A stretch of 40,270 nucleotides of DNA, from NCBI GenBank assembly GCA_964458575.1, contig CAYWMD010000058.1, positions 1-40,270 on the forward strand. The letters are read 5' to 3'. Position numbers and translations under genes: made by a program. The DNA is from CAYWMD01 sp964458575. Lineage in GTDB: Bacteria; Verrucomicrobiota; Verrucomicrobiia; Limisphaerales; JADLHS01. Of the stretch, positions 16,101 through 23,874 are shown piece after piece; the first letter of the stretch is position 1, and every line of letters starts with the position of its first letter. The notes under the pieces were generated by a model. It searched no databases, was not told the DNA's origin, and saw only the letters and a program-made list of their open reading frames with translations.

Positions 16101-17034
16101 CGGGCGCGCTGTCGCCGATGGGTGAGGCGGTGACGATGTTGCCGCCCATCGTGGCGCGATTGCGAATCTGCCGCGAGCCGAACACGCGGAGCATATCTCC
16201 CAGCGCGGGAAATTCCTCCGCCATCTTGTCCCCGATGTCCGTCAGCGTGACTGCCGCGCCGATTTGCCATTCAGTATCCGTCCGCTTGATCCTTTTCAAC
16301 TCCGGCACGGCTTCGACCGAAATGAGCGTTGAGAATTTCTTGTATCGCTTCGTGATGTCGAGGCCAAGTTCCGTCGCGCCCGCGATGAGTCGGGCGTCAG
16401 GATTTTCGCCGAGCAGCTTGAGCAACGTTGTCAGCGAAGCGGGACGGAAGAATTTTTCGTTGCCGCATTCGTAGCGTGCCGCTCCCGGTTTGGGTGCGGC
16501 TATTTTCAAGCGTTCCGCATAAGCATCCTCGCCTTTTTTCGCGTGGCGCTCCGTAAAAGCTTCAATGGCCGCGTCACGAATCGGGCGATGGCCGGTGCAG
16601 CGGCACAAGTTGCCGGAAAGCTGATCATCGAGATCATCGTGCGTGCGCAGATCGTCGCGGTAGTAGCCCTCGAACATCGAGCAGACGAAACCCGGCGTGC
16701 AGTAGCCGCATTGCGAACCGAAATTCTCCACCATCTTCCGCTGCACCGGGTGCATGTGGGCCGAACAGCCCACGCCCTCGACGGAAATGAGTTCACGCCC
16801 AGCCATCAGGCAGACGGGCACGAGACAACTGTTAACGGCGCGATAGGTGGCTTTGCCGCGCCTGTCGCGCTCGACGATGGCGACCGAGCACGCGCCGCAA
16901 TCGCCTTCGGCGCAACCTTCCTTTGAGCCAGTCAGTCCGCTGGCGCGCAGAAATTCCAGGAGCGTTGTGTTGGGCGAAACCGCTTCGACGTGAACCGGCT
17001 TGCCGTTCAGGATGAATTCAAGCGCGCTGGCCAT
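13111..17034 (-). CDS. Xanthine dehydrogenase, small and large subunits fused in one chain
   Basis: The enzyme oxidises hypoxanthine and xanthine to urate. The 1307-residue chain has the order seen in eukaryotic XDH: a 2Fe-2S domain with Cys41/46/49/70, a second cluster with Cys109/112/144/146, an FAD domain (MGGNIVTASPIGDSAPV) and a molybdopterin domain (GGGFGGKETQAATLA, FYLESQAAW with the substrate-binding glutamate, AFRGFGAPQG with the arginine, GSKAVGEPPLML with the catalytic glutamate). These residues favour a true purine hydroxylase over other family members. The start at 17034 matches the family; the open frame further upstream only reads a repeat. Four stretches are repeat-derived: about residues 323-346, 493-516 and 1045-1068, and the C-terminal tail. 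The first two carry GQASRLS...ETGATPVLR. It is the last gene of the purine cluster. Confidence 0.95.
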   Translation of the reverse strand: MASALEFILNGKPVHVEAVSPNTTLLEFLRASGLTGSKEGCAEGDCGACSVAIVERDRRGKATYRAVNSCLVPVCLMAGRELISVEGVGCSAHMHPVQRKMVENFGSQCGYCTPGFVCSMFEGYYRDDLRTHDDLDDQLSGNLCRCTGHRPIRDAAIEAFTERHAKKGEDAYAERLKIAAPKPGAARYECGNEKFFRPASLTTLLKLLGENPDARLIAGATELGLDITKRYKKFSTLISVEAVPELKRIKRTDTEWQIGAAVTLTDIGDKMAEEFPALGDMLRVFGSRQIRNRATMGGNIVTASPIGDSAPVLLALDAKVVLVGQASRLSPSENDKSETGATPVLRQRTLPIDQFFLAYRKTALQAAEILKTIVVPRGASRPGLTRRCSWFKVSKRREMDISTVAGCFTVDLDADKIVRHVRLAYGGVAAMPSRARKTEAALLGKAWSEETIQEVLPILRTEFMPISDVRGTAEYRSGLVASLLEKFYANCAGQASRLSSPNIEGKKMETGATPVLRSVPHESAHKHVTGEAMYADDQTNGFLETWPVCSPHAKAKILKRDAAAARQMPGIKAVLLAEDVPGSNDTGTKHDEPLFADKEVLFHGEIVALVVGETAAVCRAAAERVAVEYEPLKPVLTLRQALAEKSFHNEPNFIRRGDFERSLSAAPFTLEGEVELGGQEHFYLESQAAWAERGEDGSVFVTSSTQHPSEVQLVVGHLLHLPTNKVVVQCPRMGGGFGGKETQAATLAALAALATHHTGKPVRVRWNRDQDMILTGHRHPFFARFKVGFDERGLVCAARIHLTSNGGWSQDLSQAVTDRALFHLDNAYYIPSVEFRGQVAKTNLSSNTAFRGFGAPQGMLVIEEIMDRIARRLGLLPEVVRERNLYRGTDETNTTHYGQLIEDNRLQTIWRDLKKSSELEERRSEIAQWNAAHLHSKRGIAITPVKFGISFTVTHLNQAGALILIYQDGTVQVNHGGTEMGQGLHTNVAMIAAQTLGVKLENIRVMPTSTDKVPNTSATAASAGTDLNGAAVKDACETLRARLSPVAAEVMRLNVAERSQSPLTSAATDMVFDDGFVFHRAQPDAKVPFIEVIKKAYMQRVSLSATGYYATPGIHWDRTAGRGKPFHYFANGAAVTEVEVDGFTGMHRVLRVDILHDVGNSVNEGVNRGQIEGGFVQGMGWLTTEELKWDDQGRLLTHSPDTYKIPSVGDTPRIFNVTLLKNATQNNVVHGSKAVGEPPLMLAISVREAIRDAVAAFASGEGEVALASPATCEAIWMAIKARKAPSSRLQTPEKHQTQSTTIAAPTV
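13832..13899. repeat. Palindromic element (24-bp arms, 20-nt loop) inside the xanthine dehydrogenase gene
   Basis: The arms 13832-13855 and 13876-13899 pair at 20 of 24 positions around a 20-nt loop that begins TGACTT. It has the same stem sequence family and dimensions as the element at 17087-17154. It is read in frame as part of the molybdopterin domain (VAAEVMRLNVAERSQSPLTS and following AAT), so it is a coding insertion that has begun to diverge. Confidence 0.75.
15486..15557. repeat. Degenerate palindromic element encoding GQASRLS...ETGATPVLR in xanthine dehydrogenase
   Basis: The left arm 15486-15510 is almost the same as the left arm of the element at 15999-16068. The right arm, about 15538-15557, keeps GACAGGCGCGACGCCTG but has diverged beyond it, and the loop is 27 nt. 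Translated on the minus strand it gives GQASRLS, a variable middle, then METGATPVLR. It lies at about residues 493-516, in the linker between the FAD and molybdopterin domains. Confidence 0.85.
15999..16068. repeat. Perfect palindromic element encoding GQASRLS...ETGATPVLR in xanthine dehydrogenase
   Basis: The arms 15999-16023 and 16044-16068 are perfect 25-bp complements around a 20-nt loop (TGACTTGTCATTTTCGGATG). On the minus strand it is read without a stop as VGQASRLSPSEND and KSETGATPVLR, at about residues 323-346. In other XDH proteins this is a surface loop of the FAD domain between the strand after GGNIVTASPI and the segment before the YRKT motif. The perfect arms point to recent insertion. 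Confidence 0.93.
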
Positions 17035-17086
17035 ACTGGTTTTGACGCATTTTACTCCACGCTCGTGCGCCGGCAATCCTTCGTTT

Positions 17087-17154
17087 GTAGCAGCCGACGT
17101 GAGGAGGCTCTGACTTGCGGTTTTCGGAATGAGCCTCCTCACGTCGGCTGCGAC
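17087..17154. repeat. Palindromic element (24-bp arms, 20-nt loop) upstream of xanthine dehydrogenase
   Basis: The arms 17087-17110 and 17131-17154 pair at 23 of 24 positions. The 20-nt loop TGACTTGCGGTTTTCGGAAT is nearly the loop of the 15999-16068 element although the stems differ. It occupies most of the 129-bp gap between the malate synthase stop and the xanthine dehydrogenase start and could act as an mRNA-stabilising hairpin or weak processing site. Confidence 0.9.
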
Positions 17155-17163
17155 AAATTCAGT

Positions 17164-18747
17164 TCAATCAATCAACTCATACGCCGGCAACGTCAGAAAT
17201 TCCGCAAACTCCTGCGCTTTCGACATCTCGCTGAACAATGTCACTGCCCGAGCATAGTTACCGGCGTTAAACCGCGCATTGCCGACTTCCTTTTCGATGC
17301 GCGCCATTTCCTGTGGCAGGATTTCGTCGTAAAGCTGCGTCGTGATTTTGCGGCCGTCGGCGAGCGCGGCGTTGTGCTTCAGCCATTGCCAGATTTGCGC
17401 GCGGGAAATTTCGGCGGTGGCGGCGTCCTCCATCAAATTGTAAAGCGGCACGCAGCCGTTGCCACCGAGCCACGCTTCGAGATATTGCACGCCCACGCGG
17501 ATATTTCCGCGCAAGCCATCCTCGGTGATCGTACCTTGCGGCACAGCGAGGATTTCCGCCGCCGTCACGTTCACGTCCTCGCGCTGCTTGGAAATCTGGT
17601 TCGGCGTCGGCATATGTTTATCGAACGCTTTGAGCGCGACGGGCACGAGACCGGGATGCGCGACCCATGTGCCGTCGTGGCCATCGGTGGCCTCGCGTTC
17701 CTTGTCGGCGAGGACGCGGGCGAGCGCGGCTTCGTTCGCCGCCGGGTCGCTCTTGATCGGAATCTGCGCCGCCATGCCGCCCATCGCGTGCGCGCCGCGA
17801 CGATGACACGTCTTGATGACATGCAGGCAATACGCGCGCATCATCGGCGTGGTCATCGTGACCTGCGCGCGGTCGGGGAACGTGAAGCCGGGGCGATTGC
17901 GAAATTTTTTGATGGCGCTGAAAATGTAATCCCAGCGGCCGCAATTCAAACCGGCGGAATGTTCGCGCAGTTCGTAAAGAATTTCCTCCGCCTCGAACGC
18001 GGCGAGAATCGTCTCGATGAGAACCGTCGCGCGAATCGAGCCGCGCGGAATCTTCAGCGCGTCCTGCGCGAAATTGAAAACGTCGTTCCAGAGCCGCGCT
18101 TCGAGATGGCTCTCCATCTTCGGCAGATAAAAATACGGCCCGCTGCCGCGCTTGAGCAACTCGGCGGCGTTATGGAAGAAATACAGGCCGAAATCGAATA
18201 GACTGCCGGAAATCGGTTTGCGGTCCACGAGCACGCGCTTCTCCGGCAAATGCCAGCCGCGCGGACGGACCAGCAGCGTCGCGGTCTGCGCGTTGAGCTT
18301 GTATTGCTTGCCCTCGGGACTCGCGAACGAAATGGCGCGACGAACTGCATCGCGCAAATTGATTTGTCCCTCGATGAGATTCTTCCAAGTCGGTGAAGTC
18401 GCGTCCTCGAAATCCGCCATGAAAACCTTCGCGCCGGAATTGAGCGCATTGATGACCATCTTGCGATCCACCGGGCCGGTGATTTCCGTGCGGCGATCCT
18501 GCAAATCAGCGGGAATCGAAGCCACGCGCCACGACTTGTCGTCGCGGATGGCTTTGGTCGCCGCGAGAAAGTCGGGCATTGCACCATTATCAATTTCCTT
18601 CTGCCGCTCGACGCGACGGGCAAGAAGTTTCTGTCGGGTTGGCTCAAATTCACGGACGAGATTCATCAAGAAACTCATCGCGTCCGTCGTCAGCAATTGC
18701 GCCGCGGTGAAATCAATCGCGGGTTTGATTTCGATGGTGTTGTTCAT
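17164..18747 (-). CDS. aceB: Malate synthase (type A)
   Basis: The enzyme condenses glyoxylate with acetyl-CoA to give malate. The 527-residue length is normal for the A isoform. The signature REHSAGLNCGRWDYIF and the motifs ADFEDATSPTW, LYFFHNA, MGGMAAQIPIK, DGTWVAHPGLVPVA and NIRVGVQYLEAWLGGNGCVP are all present. Its place at the end of a complete ureide-degradation cluster, with no isocitrate lyase nearby, says its glyoxylate comes from ureidoglycolate, not the glyoxylate bypass. The start overlaps the stop of the preceding small gene by ATGA (18744-18747). The final YELID at the C-terminus is followed by the palindromic element before xdh. Confidence 0.96.
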   Translation of the reverse strand: MNNTIEIKPAIDFTAAQLLTTDAMSFLMNLVREFEPTRQKLLARRVERQKEIDNGAMPDFLAATKAIRDDKSWRVASIPADLQDRRTEITGPVDRKMVINALNSGAKVFMADFEDATSPTWKNLIEGQINLRDAVRRAISFASPEGKQYKLNAQTATLLVRPRGWHLPEKRVLVDRKPISGSLFDFGLYFFHNAAELLKRGSGPYFYLPKMESHLEARLWNDVFNFAQDALKIPRGSIRATVLIETILAAFEAEEILYELREHSAGLNCGRWDYIFSAIKKFRNRPGFTFPDRAQVTMTTPMMRAYCLHVIKTCHRRGAHAMGGMAAQIPIKSDPAANEAALARVLADKEREATDGHDGTWVAHPGLVPVALKAFDKHMPTPNQISKQREDVNVTAAEILAVPQGTITEDGLRGNIRVGVQYLEAWLGGNGCVPLYNLMEDAATAEISRAQIWQWLKHNAALADGRKITTQLYDEILPQEMARIEKEVGNARFNAGNYARAVTLFSEMSKAQEFAEFLTLPAYELID

Positions 18748-19232
18748 TCAAGACTACCAGGAATTGTTTCCTTTAGAGCGCGGAGCGTTGATACTGGATC
18801 TTCGAGGTATTTTCGCGCTCTCGAATTGTTGATCGCTTCCAAAACGAAAGTCTCTTCAGGCGCAAGAACATGATAATCGTAGGTCACCAGCACGCACCCC
18901 AATTGTTTGGGGAATGCGCAAACATCGCGAACAAAGGGCGGCGACAATTCCGATACGTCAATCCTCATGGTGATCTCTTCAATCCTGTTCTCGTTGTCGT
19001 AGCACACCAAGACGGCATTACTTCGCTCCTCGCCCCAGATACGCATGGTTCGAGACCAGGACTTTGTTTCTGGGACCATTGCTTCAAGCGTCGCTTCAAA
19101 GCCTCCGGGGTAATCTGACCACCATCCGTATTCTTCGGTCAAGTCGCGCGTCACACCAATGGGAATGTTACCGAACTTCTTGATCAAAGCACATTCCGGG
19201 ATCACAAAAACTTTGAATTGCCAAATAGCCAT
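18744..19232 (-). CDS. Hypothetical protein, translationally coupled to malate synthase
   Basis: I do not recognise this 162-residue protein. It has no signal peptide, membrane helix or obvious cofactor motif; it is rich in aromatic and acidic residues (EEYGWWSDYPGGFE, LVTYDYHVLAPEETFVLE) and looks like a small globular alpha/beta protein. Its DNA has visibly lower GC than the genes on either side, suggesting later acquisition. Its stop overlaps the malate synthase start by ATGA, and 108 bp separate it from the ureidoglycolate amidohydrolase stop upstream. It is thus inside the purine transcript by position, but a role in purine breakdown is not supported by its sequence. Confidence 0.7.
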   Translation of the reverse strand: MAIWQFKVFVIPECALIKKFGNIPIGVTRDLTEEYGWWSDYPGGFEATLEAMVPETKSWSRTMRIWGEERSNAVLVCYDNENRIEEITMRIDVSELSPPFVRDVCAFPKQLGCVLVTYDYHVLAPEETFVLEAINNSRARKYLEDPVSTLRALKETIPGSLE

Positions 19233-19340
19233 ACGTCACCGCTTTCTCGGTCGAAAGAGACGGAATGCCATCGCGTTCTTCGTCGTGATCGACCGAATGG
19301 CATCGGGCTCGGTTCGTGTTTCGAGATGCATCATGTTGGG

Positions 19341-20585
19341 CTACGCCGCCAGTTTTGCCAGCGTGTGCGCCAGCACGGTCACGCCGTTCTTGATTTGCTC
19401 CGGCGAGGAATATTCATCCGGACGATGGCTGTAGCCTTTGTGGCATGGAATGAAAATCATTGTCGTCGGGCAGACCTGCGCCATGAACAGTGAATCGTGA
19501 TACGCGCGGCTGACCATGCGCTTTACGGAGAAGTCGAGTTGCTTCGCGACGCGCTCAACCAACTCGACGGTCTTCGCGTCGCAGATGGCGGGCGGGTCAA
19601 CGTTCAGCCGCTCCATCGTGAATTCGATTTTGCGGCGCGCGCAGATTTCTTTCACGGCGGATTCGATCTGCTGCAACGCGGCGTCGCGCGTGCTGACGAG
19701 CGTGTCGCGCAAATCAATTTCCAGATGCGCCTGGCACGGCACGCTGTTCACCGCGCCTGGTTCGATGCGGAAAATCCCCGTCGTGCCGACAGTGTCCGGA
19801 CTGCCGGTCGTGGTCGCGGCCTTTTCGACGGCGAGCGCGATCTCCGCGCCGGCGAGCGCGGCGTCGCGGCGACCGGGCATGAGCGTCGCGCCCGCGTGAC
19901 CGCCCACGCCGGTGAGTTGGACCCGCAACGTGCTCGGCGCAGCGATTTTTTCCACGACGCCGATGTCAATGTTTTCGGCCTCGAGAATCGGCCCTTGCTC
20001 GATGTGCAACTCGACAAACGCGGCGTAGCAATCCTTCGGCAACTTCACGGAACTCAAGTCGCCCTTGCAGCCGCCTTGCGCGCGCCAGAATTCCAAATCC
20101 TTCCCGTCGCGGGCGCGCAACGCAGCAGCGCGTTCGATCGAAAGTACACCGCCAAGCAGCCGGCTACCGAGGCAGCCGATGCCAAAGCGCGTCGGCTCTT
20201 CGGATGTGAACATGATGAGTTCGAGCGAACGGCGCGGTTGGAAACCGGATTCTTTCAGAGCGCGAAACGCTTCGAGCGCGCCCAGCACACCCACCACGCC
20301 GTCGTAACGGCCAGCGTTCGGAATGGCATCGGTGTGCGAGCCGGTCGCGACCGCGGGCAGTTTCGCATCCGTTCCCTCCCAGCGCGCGAAAATGTTTCCG
20401 ACGGCATCCTCACGAATGGTTAGACCAAGTTCGCGGCAAATGTTTTTGGCGAAAGCGCGGCCACGAAGATCGGCTTCCCCAAACAGCACGCGCGTGACGA
20501 CCGGCGCAGGTGCTTCGGAGATAGCCGCGAGTTCGTCAATCTGCCGTTGGAGGCGTTGCTCGTTGATGGCAAGTGCGAGGCTCAT
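19341..20585 (-). CDS. Ureidoglycolate amidohydrolase, plant-type (M20 metallopeptidase fold)
   Basis: The inferred reaction is (S)-ureidoglycolate to glyoxylate, two ammonia and CO2. The 414-residue protein has M20 amidohydrolase metal-site motifs: GSHTDAIPNAGRYDG, FTSEEPTRFG, ELHIEQGPIL and a late histidine in GYSHRPDEYSSPE. FTSEEPTRFGIGCLGSRLL, the DIGVVEKIAAP region and SRAYHDSLFMA resemble plant ureidoglycolate amidohydrolase more than AllC, as I recall those sequences. The second M20 enzyme in the cluster has the AllC-like FSDEEGVRY instead, so the two divide the roles. Start at 20585 follows the AllE stop by 4 bp; the open frame upstream overlaps allE. Allantoate amidohydrolase or N-carbamoyl amino acid hydrolase are the alternatives. 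Confidence 0.83.
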   Translation of the reverse strand: MSLALAINEQRLQRQIDELAAISEAPAPVVTRVLFGEADLRGRAFAKNICRELGLTIREDAVGNIFARWEGTDAKLPAVATGSHTDAIPNAGRYDGVVGVLGALEAFRALKESGFQPRRSLELIMFTSEEPTRFGIGCLGSRLLGGVLSIERAAALRARDGKDLEFWRAQGGCKGDLSSVKLPKDCYAAFVELHIEQGPILEAENIDIGVVEKIAAPSTLRVQLTGVGGHAGATLMPGRRDAALAGAEIALAVEKAATTTGSPDTVGTTGIFRIEPGAVNSVPCQAHLEIDLRDTLVSTRDAALQQIESAVKEICARRKIEFTMERLNVDPPAICDAKTVELVERVAKQLDFSVKRMVSRAYHDSLFMAQVCPTTMIFIPCHKGYSHRPDEYSSPEQIKNGVTVLAHTLAKLAA

Positions 20586-20589
20586 CCGC

Positions 20590-21339
20590 TCAAGCGTTCG
20601 GCTCGCGGTTGACGTCCTTGTAATAGACATAGCTCGCGGGCGTTTTGCCCATCGCCACGAACCATTGCGGACAATACGAAGCCATCCAGATCACGTCGCC
20701 GGCTTTTACCGGATGCCAATCGTTGTCCAAGCGGTAAACGCCCTGACCTTTAAGCATCAACAATCCGTGTTCCATGATGTGCGTTTCGACGAACGGCAGC
20801 GTCGCGCCGGGTTGGTAGGTGAAAATGTTCACCGCCATGTCGAACTCGGGTTTGTCCGGGAGCAAAACCTGGAGGCGCGCGTCTTCGTTACCGAGGAAGG
20901 GCTGGCCTTTGATTTCACGCTCGTGCCCGACCATCGCCGTCGGCGCGTCGAATCCTCTCAGGGCTTCATAATGCTTTTGAAAGATCAACAGCTTCAGGCT
21001 CGCGCCACTGTTCTTGATGTGAATGTCCTTGCCCGGCGGCAAATAGACGTAGCTGCCGGCTTCGAGCCGGTGCCGCTTTTCGTCGAGGCCAATTGTGCCC
21101 GTGCCTTCAAGCACGTAGATCACGTGCTGGCTGGCGCCGGTGTTGCCCTCGCCCACGCCGTCCTTGGCGAGCGTGACCTGCAACTGCGAAAAGCGCGGTC
21201 CGATCATCGCCGGCGAAATATTGACATGCACGACGGCGCTCTTCCAGCCAGGCACGTTGCTCGGCACAAAACCATCGGGCGTGATGAGGGCGTAACGCGA
21301 TTTCACCACGGTGCGCGTAAAACCAAACAAGTCGTTCAT
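20590..21339 (-). CDS. allE: (S)-ureidoglycine aminohydrolase (bicupin)
   Basis: AllE is a manganese bicupin that converts (S)-ureidoglycine to (S)-ureidoglycolate and ammonia, keeping the stereochemistry that the next enzyme needs. The 249-residue length is close to the family norm. Diagnostic segments are the N-terminal RYALITPDGFVPSNVPGWK, the first cupin with QHVIYVLEGTG and LPPGKDIHIKN, and the second cupin with LPFVETHIMEHGLLMLKGQG, YRLDNDWHPVKAGDVIWM and YCPQWFVAMGK. In AllE the C-terminal cupin holds the metal, matching the E-x-H-x(3)-H set here. The gene lies between allantoinase and the ureidoglycolate amidohydrolase, exactly in pathway context. Confidence 0.95.
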   Translation of the reverse strand: MNDLFGFTRTVVKSRYALITPDGFVPSNVPGWKSAVVHVNISPAMIGPRFSQLQVTLAKDGVGEGNTGASQHVIYVLEGTGTIGLDEKRHRLEAGSYVYLPPGKDIHIKNSGASLKLLIFQKHYEALRGFDAPTAMVGHEREIKGQPFLGNEDARLQVLLPDKPEFDMAVNIFTYQPGATLPFVETHIMEHGLLMLKGQGVYRLDNDWHPVKAGDVIWMASYCPQWFVAMGKTPASYVYYKDVNREPNA

Positions 21340-21398
21340 GATTTCTGAATTAGTAATCGAGGAAGGCGGGAAATAGCCTGCCTGGCTTCATGGCTTCC

Positions 21399-22691
21399 TC
21401 AAGTTTTTTGCTGCGGTTTCACCAAACGGCCCATCGGTTTTGCGACAATGTTTCCGTCTTTAAAAACAGTTTGTCCCCGCAGGATGGTGCGAACGACCCG
21501 CGCTGTCAACGTGCGCCCAACGTAGGGGCTGTGTTTGTGACGATAAAGCAATTCCTCCGCCCGGATGGTAATCCGCTGGCGCGTATCCACCAACACAAGG
21601 TCCGCGTCCGCGCCGATTTCCAAACGTCCCTTACCGGGCAGGCGAAAACGCCGTGCCGGATTTTCGGCCGCAAGCTGTGCGAGGCGATCCGGCGCCAATC
21701 CCGCATCGAGGAGCACCGGCAGCAGATGTTGCACGCCGGAGATGCCACCCCAGACCTGGAAAAAATCCGCAGGTTCCTTGAGTTTCCATGGCGAAGGCGA
21801 ATGGTCGCTGCCGACCGTGTCCACGCGGCCGCCGCGCAGATGCTCCCAGAGTTGCGCGAGATTCTCCGCGTCGCGCATCGGTGGAGCGCACTTCACCACC
21901 GCGCCGAGTTGCTCCATGTCTTTGCCGGTGAATACGAGATAATGGGTGCAGGTTTCGCACGTCGCGTTCACGCCGCGTTGCTTTGCTTCGGCGATCAATT
22001 CCATGCCGCGACTGCTGCTGACGTGGACGACGTGCAACGCGCAGCCGGCCTCGCCCGCGATGTCGAGCGCCGCCCGGATGGCTGCGCACTCAGATTCGAT
22101 GGGCCGCGACGCCAGATAATCGCGCACGCCCGTTCCGCTGCGCGGCAAATCGCAGTCGAACTCCGCATGGACTGCGACGGGCAGATTCAATTTTGCCGCG
22201 CGCTGCATCCCGGCACGCAACGTGGCGAGATTCGCTTTCGGAAAATCATCAATGCCGCTGTGCGACATGAACGCCTTGAACCCCATCACGCCACGTTCTG
22301 CCAGTGCTGCGAGCTTATCCACGCTCTGGGGAATCAGGCCGCCCCAAAACGAGAAGTCACAAACCGACTTCGCGCTGGCCGCCGCGAGCTTGGCATCGAA
22401 CGCCGCCGCGTCCACCAGAGGTGGTGTGGAATTGAGCGGCATGTCGCACACCGTTGTCACTCCGCCCGCGACGGCGCCGCGCGAACCGGTTTCCCAGCCC
22501 TCCCAATCGGCACGGCCCGGGTCGTTGAAGTGAACGTGTGCGTCCACCACGCCGGGCAGGACGAGCAATCCGCTCGCGTCAATTTCCTCGCGCGCCGCGC
22601 CGCCGTCACCGAGCGAAACGATTCTTCCTTCGGCGATTCCGATTTCTGGAAGCGGGTGCGCCCCGCGAATGAGCAGATCAAACTCAGCCAT
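21399..22691 (-). CDS. allB: Allantoinase
   Basis: AllB hydrolyses allantoin to allantoate. The 430-residue protein is a binuclear cyclic amidohydrolase: VVDAHVHFNDPGRADWEGWE (metal histidines), GFKAFMSHSG with the carboxylated lysine, HAEFD, HVVHVSSSRG, and VGSDHSPSPWKL with the catalytic aspartate. FNDPGR and GSRGAVAGGVTTVCDMPLNS are typical of allantoinase rather than dihydroorotase or hydantoinase. The start at 22691 is chosen because the family begins with FDLLIRGA; the open frame upstream overlaps allC. It overlaps the allC stop by 8 bp, so the two are probably translated together. Confidence 0.95.
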   Translation of the reverse strand: MAEFDLLIRGAHPLPEIGIAEGRIVSLGDGGAAREEIDASGLLVLPGVVDAHVHFNDPGRADWEGWETGSRGAVAGGVTTVCDMPLNSTPPLVDAAAFDAKLAAASAKSVCDFSFWGGLIPQSVDKLAALAERGVMGFKAFMSHSGIDDFPKANLATLRAGMQRAAKLNLPVAVHAEFDCDLPRSGTGVRDYLASRPIESECAAIRAALDIAGEAGCALHVVHVSSSRGMELIAEAKQRGVNATCETCTHYLVFTGKDMEQLGAVVKCAPPMRDAENLAQLWEHLRGGRVDTVGSDHSPSPWKLKEPADFFQVWGGISGVQHLLPVLLDAGLAPDRLAQLAAENPARRFRLPGKGRLEIGADADLVLVDTRQRITIRAEELLYRHKHSPYVGRTLTARVVRTILRGQTVFKDGNIVAKPMGRLVKPQQKT

Positions 22692-23874
22692 GACGGGCAG
22701 CAAGCGTTTGGATGAAATCCGTGAGCACGCCAATGGCGACCGCAACGTCCGCGGTTTTCACCGATTCGGCGGGATTGTGGCTGATGCCACCCTGGCAGCG
22801 CACAAAAAGCATCGCCACTGGACAAATCGCGGAAAGCGCGGCGGCGTCATGACCGGCGCCGCTGGAAAGTTCAAGCACCTCAAGGCCGCGCCGCCTCACA
22901 CATTCGGCAAGAATCCGGATCAGTGTGCGGTCACACTTCACGGCGTCGGTTTGTTGCACGGGCGTCCAAATCAATTTCAGTCCACGCTGCTTCGCGATGG
23001 CTCGTGCCTTTGCGTGCAGCAAGCGGATGGCGGTGATGCGGCGCGAAGGTTTTTGGTCGCGCACATCGAGCGTGAGTGAAACTCTTCCCGGAATTACATT
23101 GCTCACCCCGGGGGCGGCGGCAATTTTTCCGACGGTGGCGACGAGGTCGCTGAATTTGGATGCGATGGCTGGGACTGCGGTGATGAATTCGGATGCGCCC
23201 ACGAGCGCATCGCGGCGGAGGTGCATGGGCACTGTTCCGGCGTGACCAGCAACCCCCTGAAATTCCACGCGCAAGCGGCTTTGGCCGGCAATCGCCGTGA
23301 CCACACCGACGGGAAGACGCTTGTACTCGAGCACCGGGCCCTGTTCGATGTGAACTTCTGCATAGGCAAGAAATTCCCCGCGCTTCCTCCGGGCACTGAC
23401 GATTTGCTTTTCCTGGATGCGGGCAAGGTCGGCAGCCGTGAGCGTTCCGGCCAACGCGCGGCTGCCGAGATATGTAGTCTGATAACGCACGCCCTCTTCA
23501 TCGCTGAAGCCGACGACTTCAAGATTGAACGGCAACCGGATGCCACGCTTGCGCAGCAATTGCACGGCAGCTATCGCAACAAGCACACCGAGTGGGCCAT
23601 CGTATTTCCCGGCGTCGCGAACGGTGTCCAGGTGTGAGCCGATCAGGAAAGTCTTCGCGCGTCGCCGCGCCGATCTCCAGCAACCGAGCAGATTGAACGC
23701 GGCATCTTCACGCACCTGCAATCCTGCTGTGCGCATCCACGAGCCGACGAGTCTGTTGGCGCGGCGCATGGCGGGCGAAGCAAATGTGCGCGTGAGACAT
23801 CCCGCCTGCTCGCTGATCGCGCCAAGCTCGTCGCAACGGCGCATCAACTGCCGCGATAAGTCGAGTAAGCCCAT
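22684..23874 (-). CDS. allC: Allantoate amidohydrolase (M20 metallopeptidase fold)
   Basis: The enzyme converts allantoate to (S)-ureidoglycine, CO2 and ammonia. The 396-residue protein shows the AllC/HyuC metal motifs GSHLDTVRDAGKYDG, FSDEEGVRY, EVHIEQGPVLE and ISHNPAES, plus the dimerisation-domain GVAGHAGTVPM. Start at 23874 overlaps uraH by 31 bp and keeps the N-terminal helix (LSRQLMRRCDELGAISEQ) that the family has; ATG at 23844 would touch the uraH stop but lose part of it. Its difference from the second M20 enzyme at 19341-20585 supports division of labour. An N-carbamoyl amino acid hydrolase is possible by sequence alone, but the context argues for allantoate. Confidence 0.9.
   Translation of the reverse strand: MGLLDLSRQLMRRCDELGAISEQAGCLTRTFASPAMRRANRLVGSWMRTAGLQVREDAAFNLLGCWRSARRRAKTFLIGSHLDTVRDAGKYDGPLGVLVAIAAVQLLRKRGIRLPFNLEVVGFSDEEGVRYQTTYLGSRALAGTLTAADLARIQEKQIVSARRKRGEFLAYAEVHIEQGPVLEYKRLPVGVVTAIAGQSRLRVEFQGVAGHAGTVPMHLRRDALVGASEFITAVPAIASKFSDLVATVGKIAAAPGVSNVIPGRVSLTLDVRDQKPSRRITAIRLLHAKARAIAKQRGLKLIWTPVQQTDAVKCDRTLIRILAECVRRRGLEVLELSSGAGHDAAALSAICPVAMLFVRCQGGISHNPAESVKTADVAVAIGVLTDFIQTLAARHG

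Noticed and set aside
17035..17142. N-terminal extension of xanthine dehydrogenase
   Set aside because: The added residues (SQSLLTSAAT) translate the palindrome at 17087-17154, and the family N-terminus starts at 17034.
13832..17154. CRISPR array from the repeated palindromes
   Set aside because: The copies are few, irregularly spaced by hundreds to thousands of bases, lie in coding sequence, and have no spacers or cas genes.
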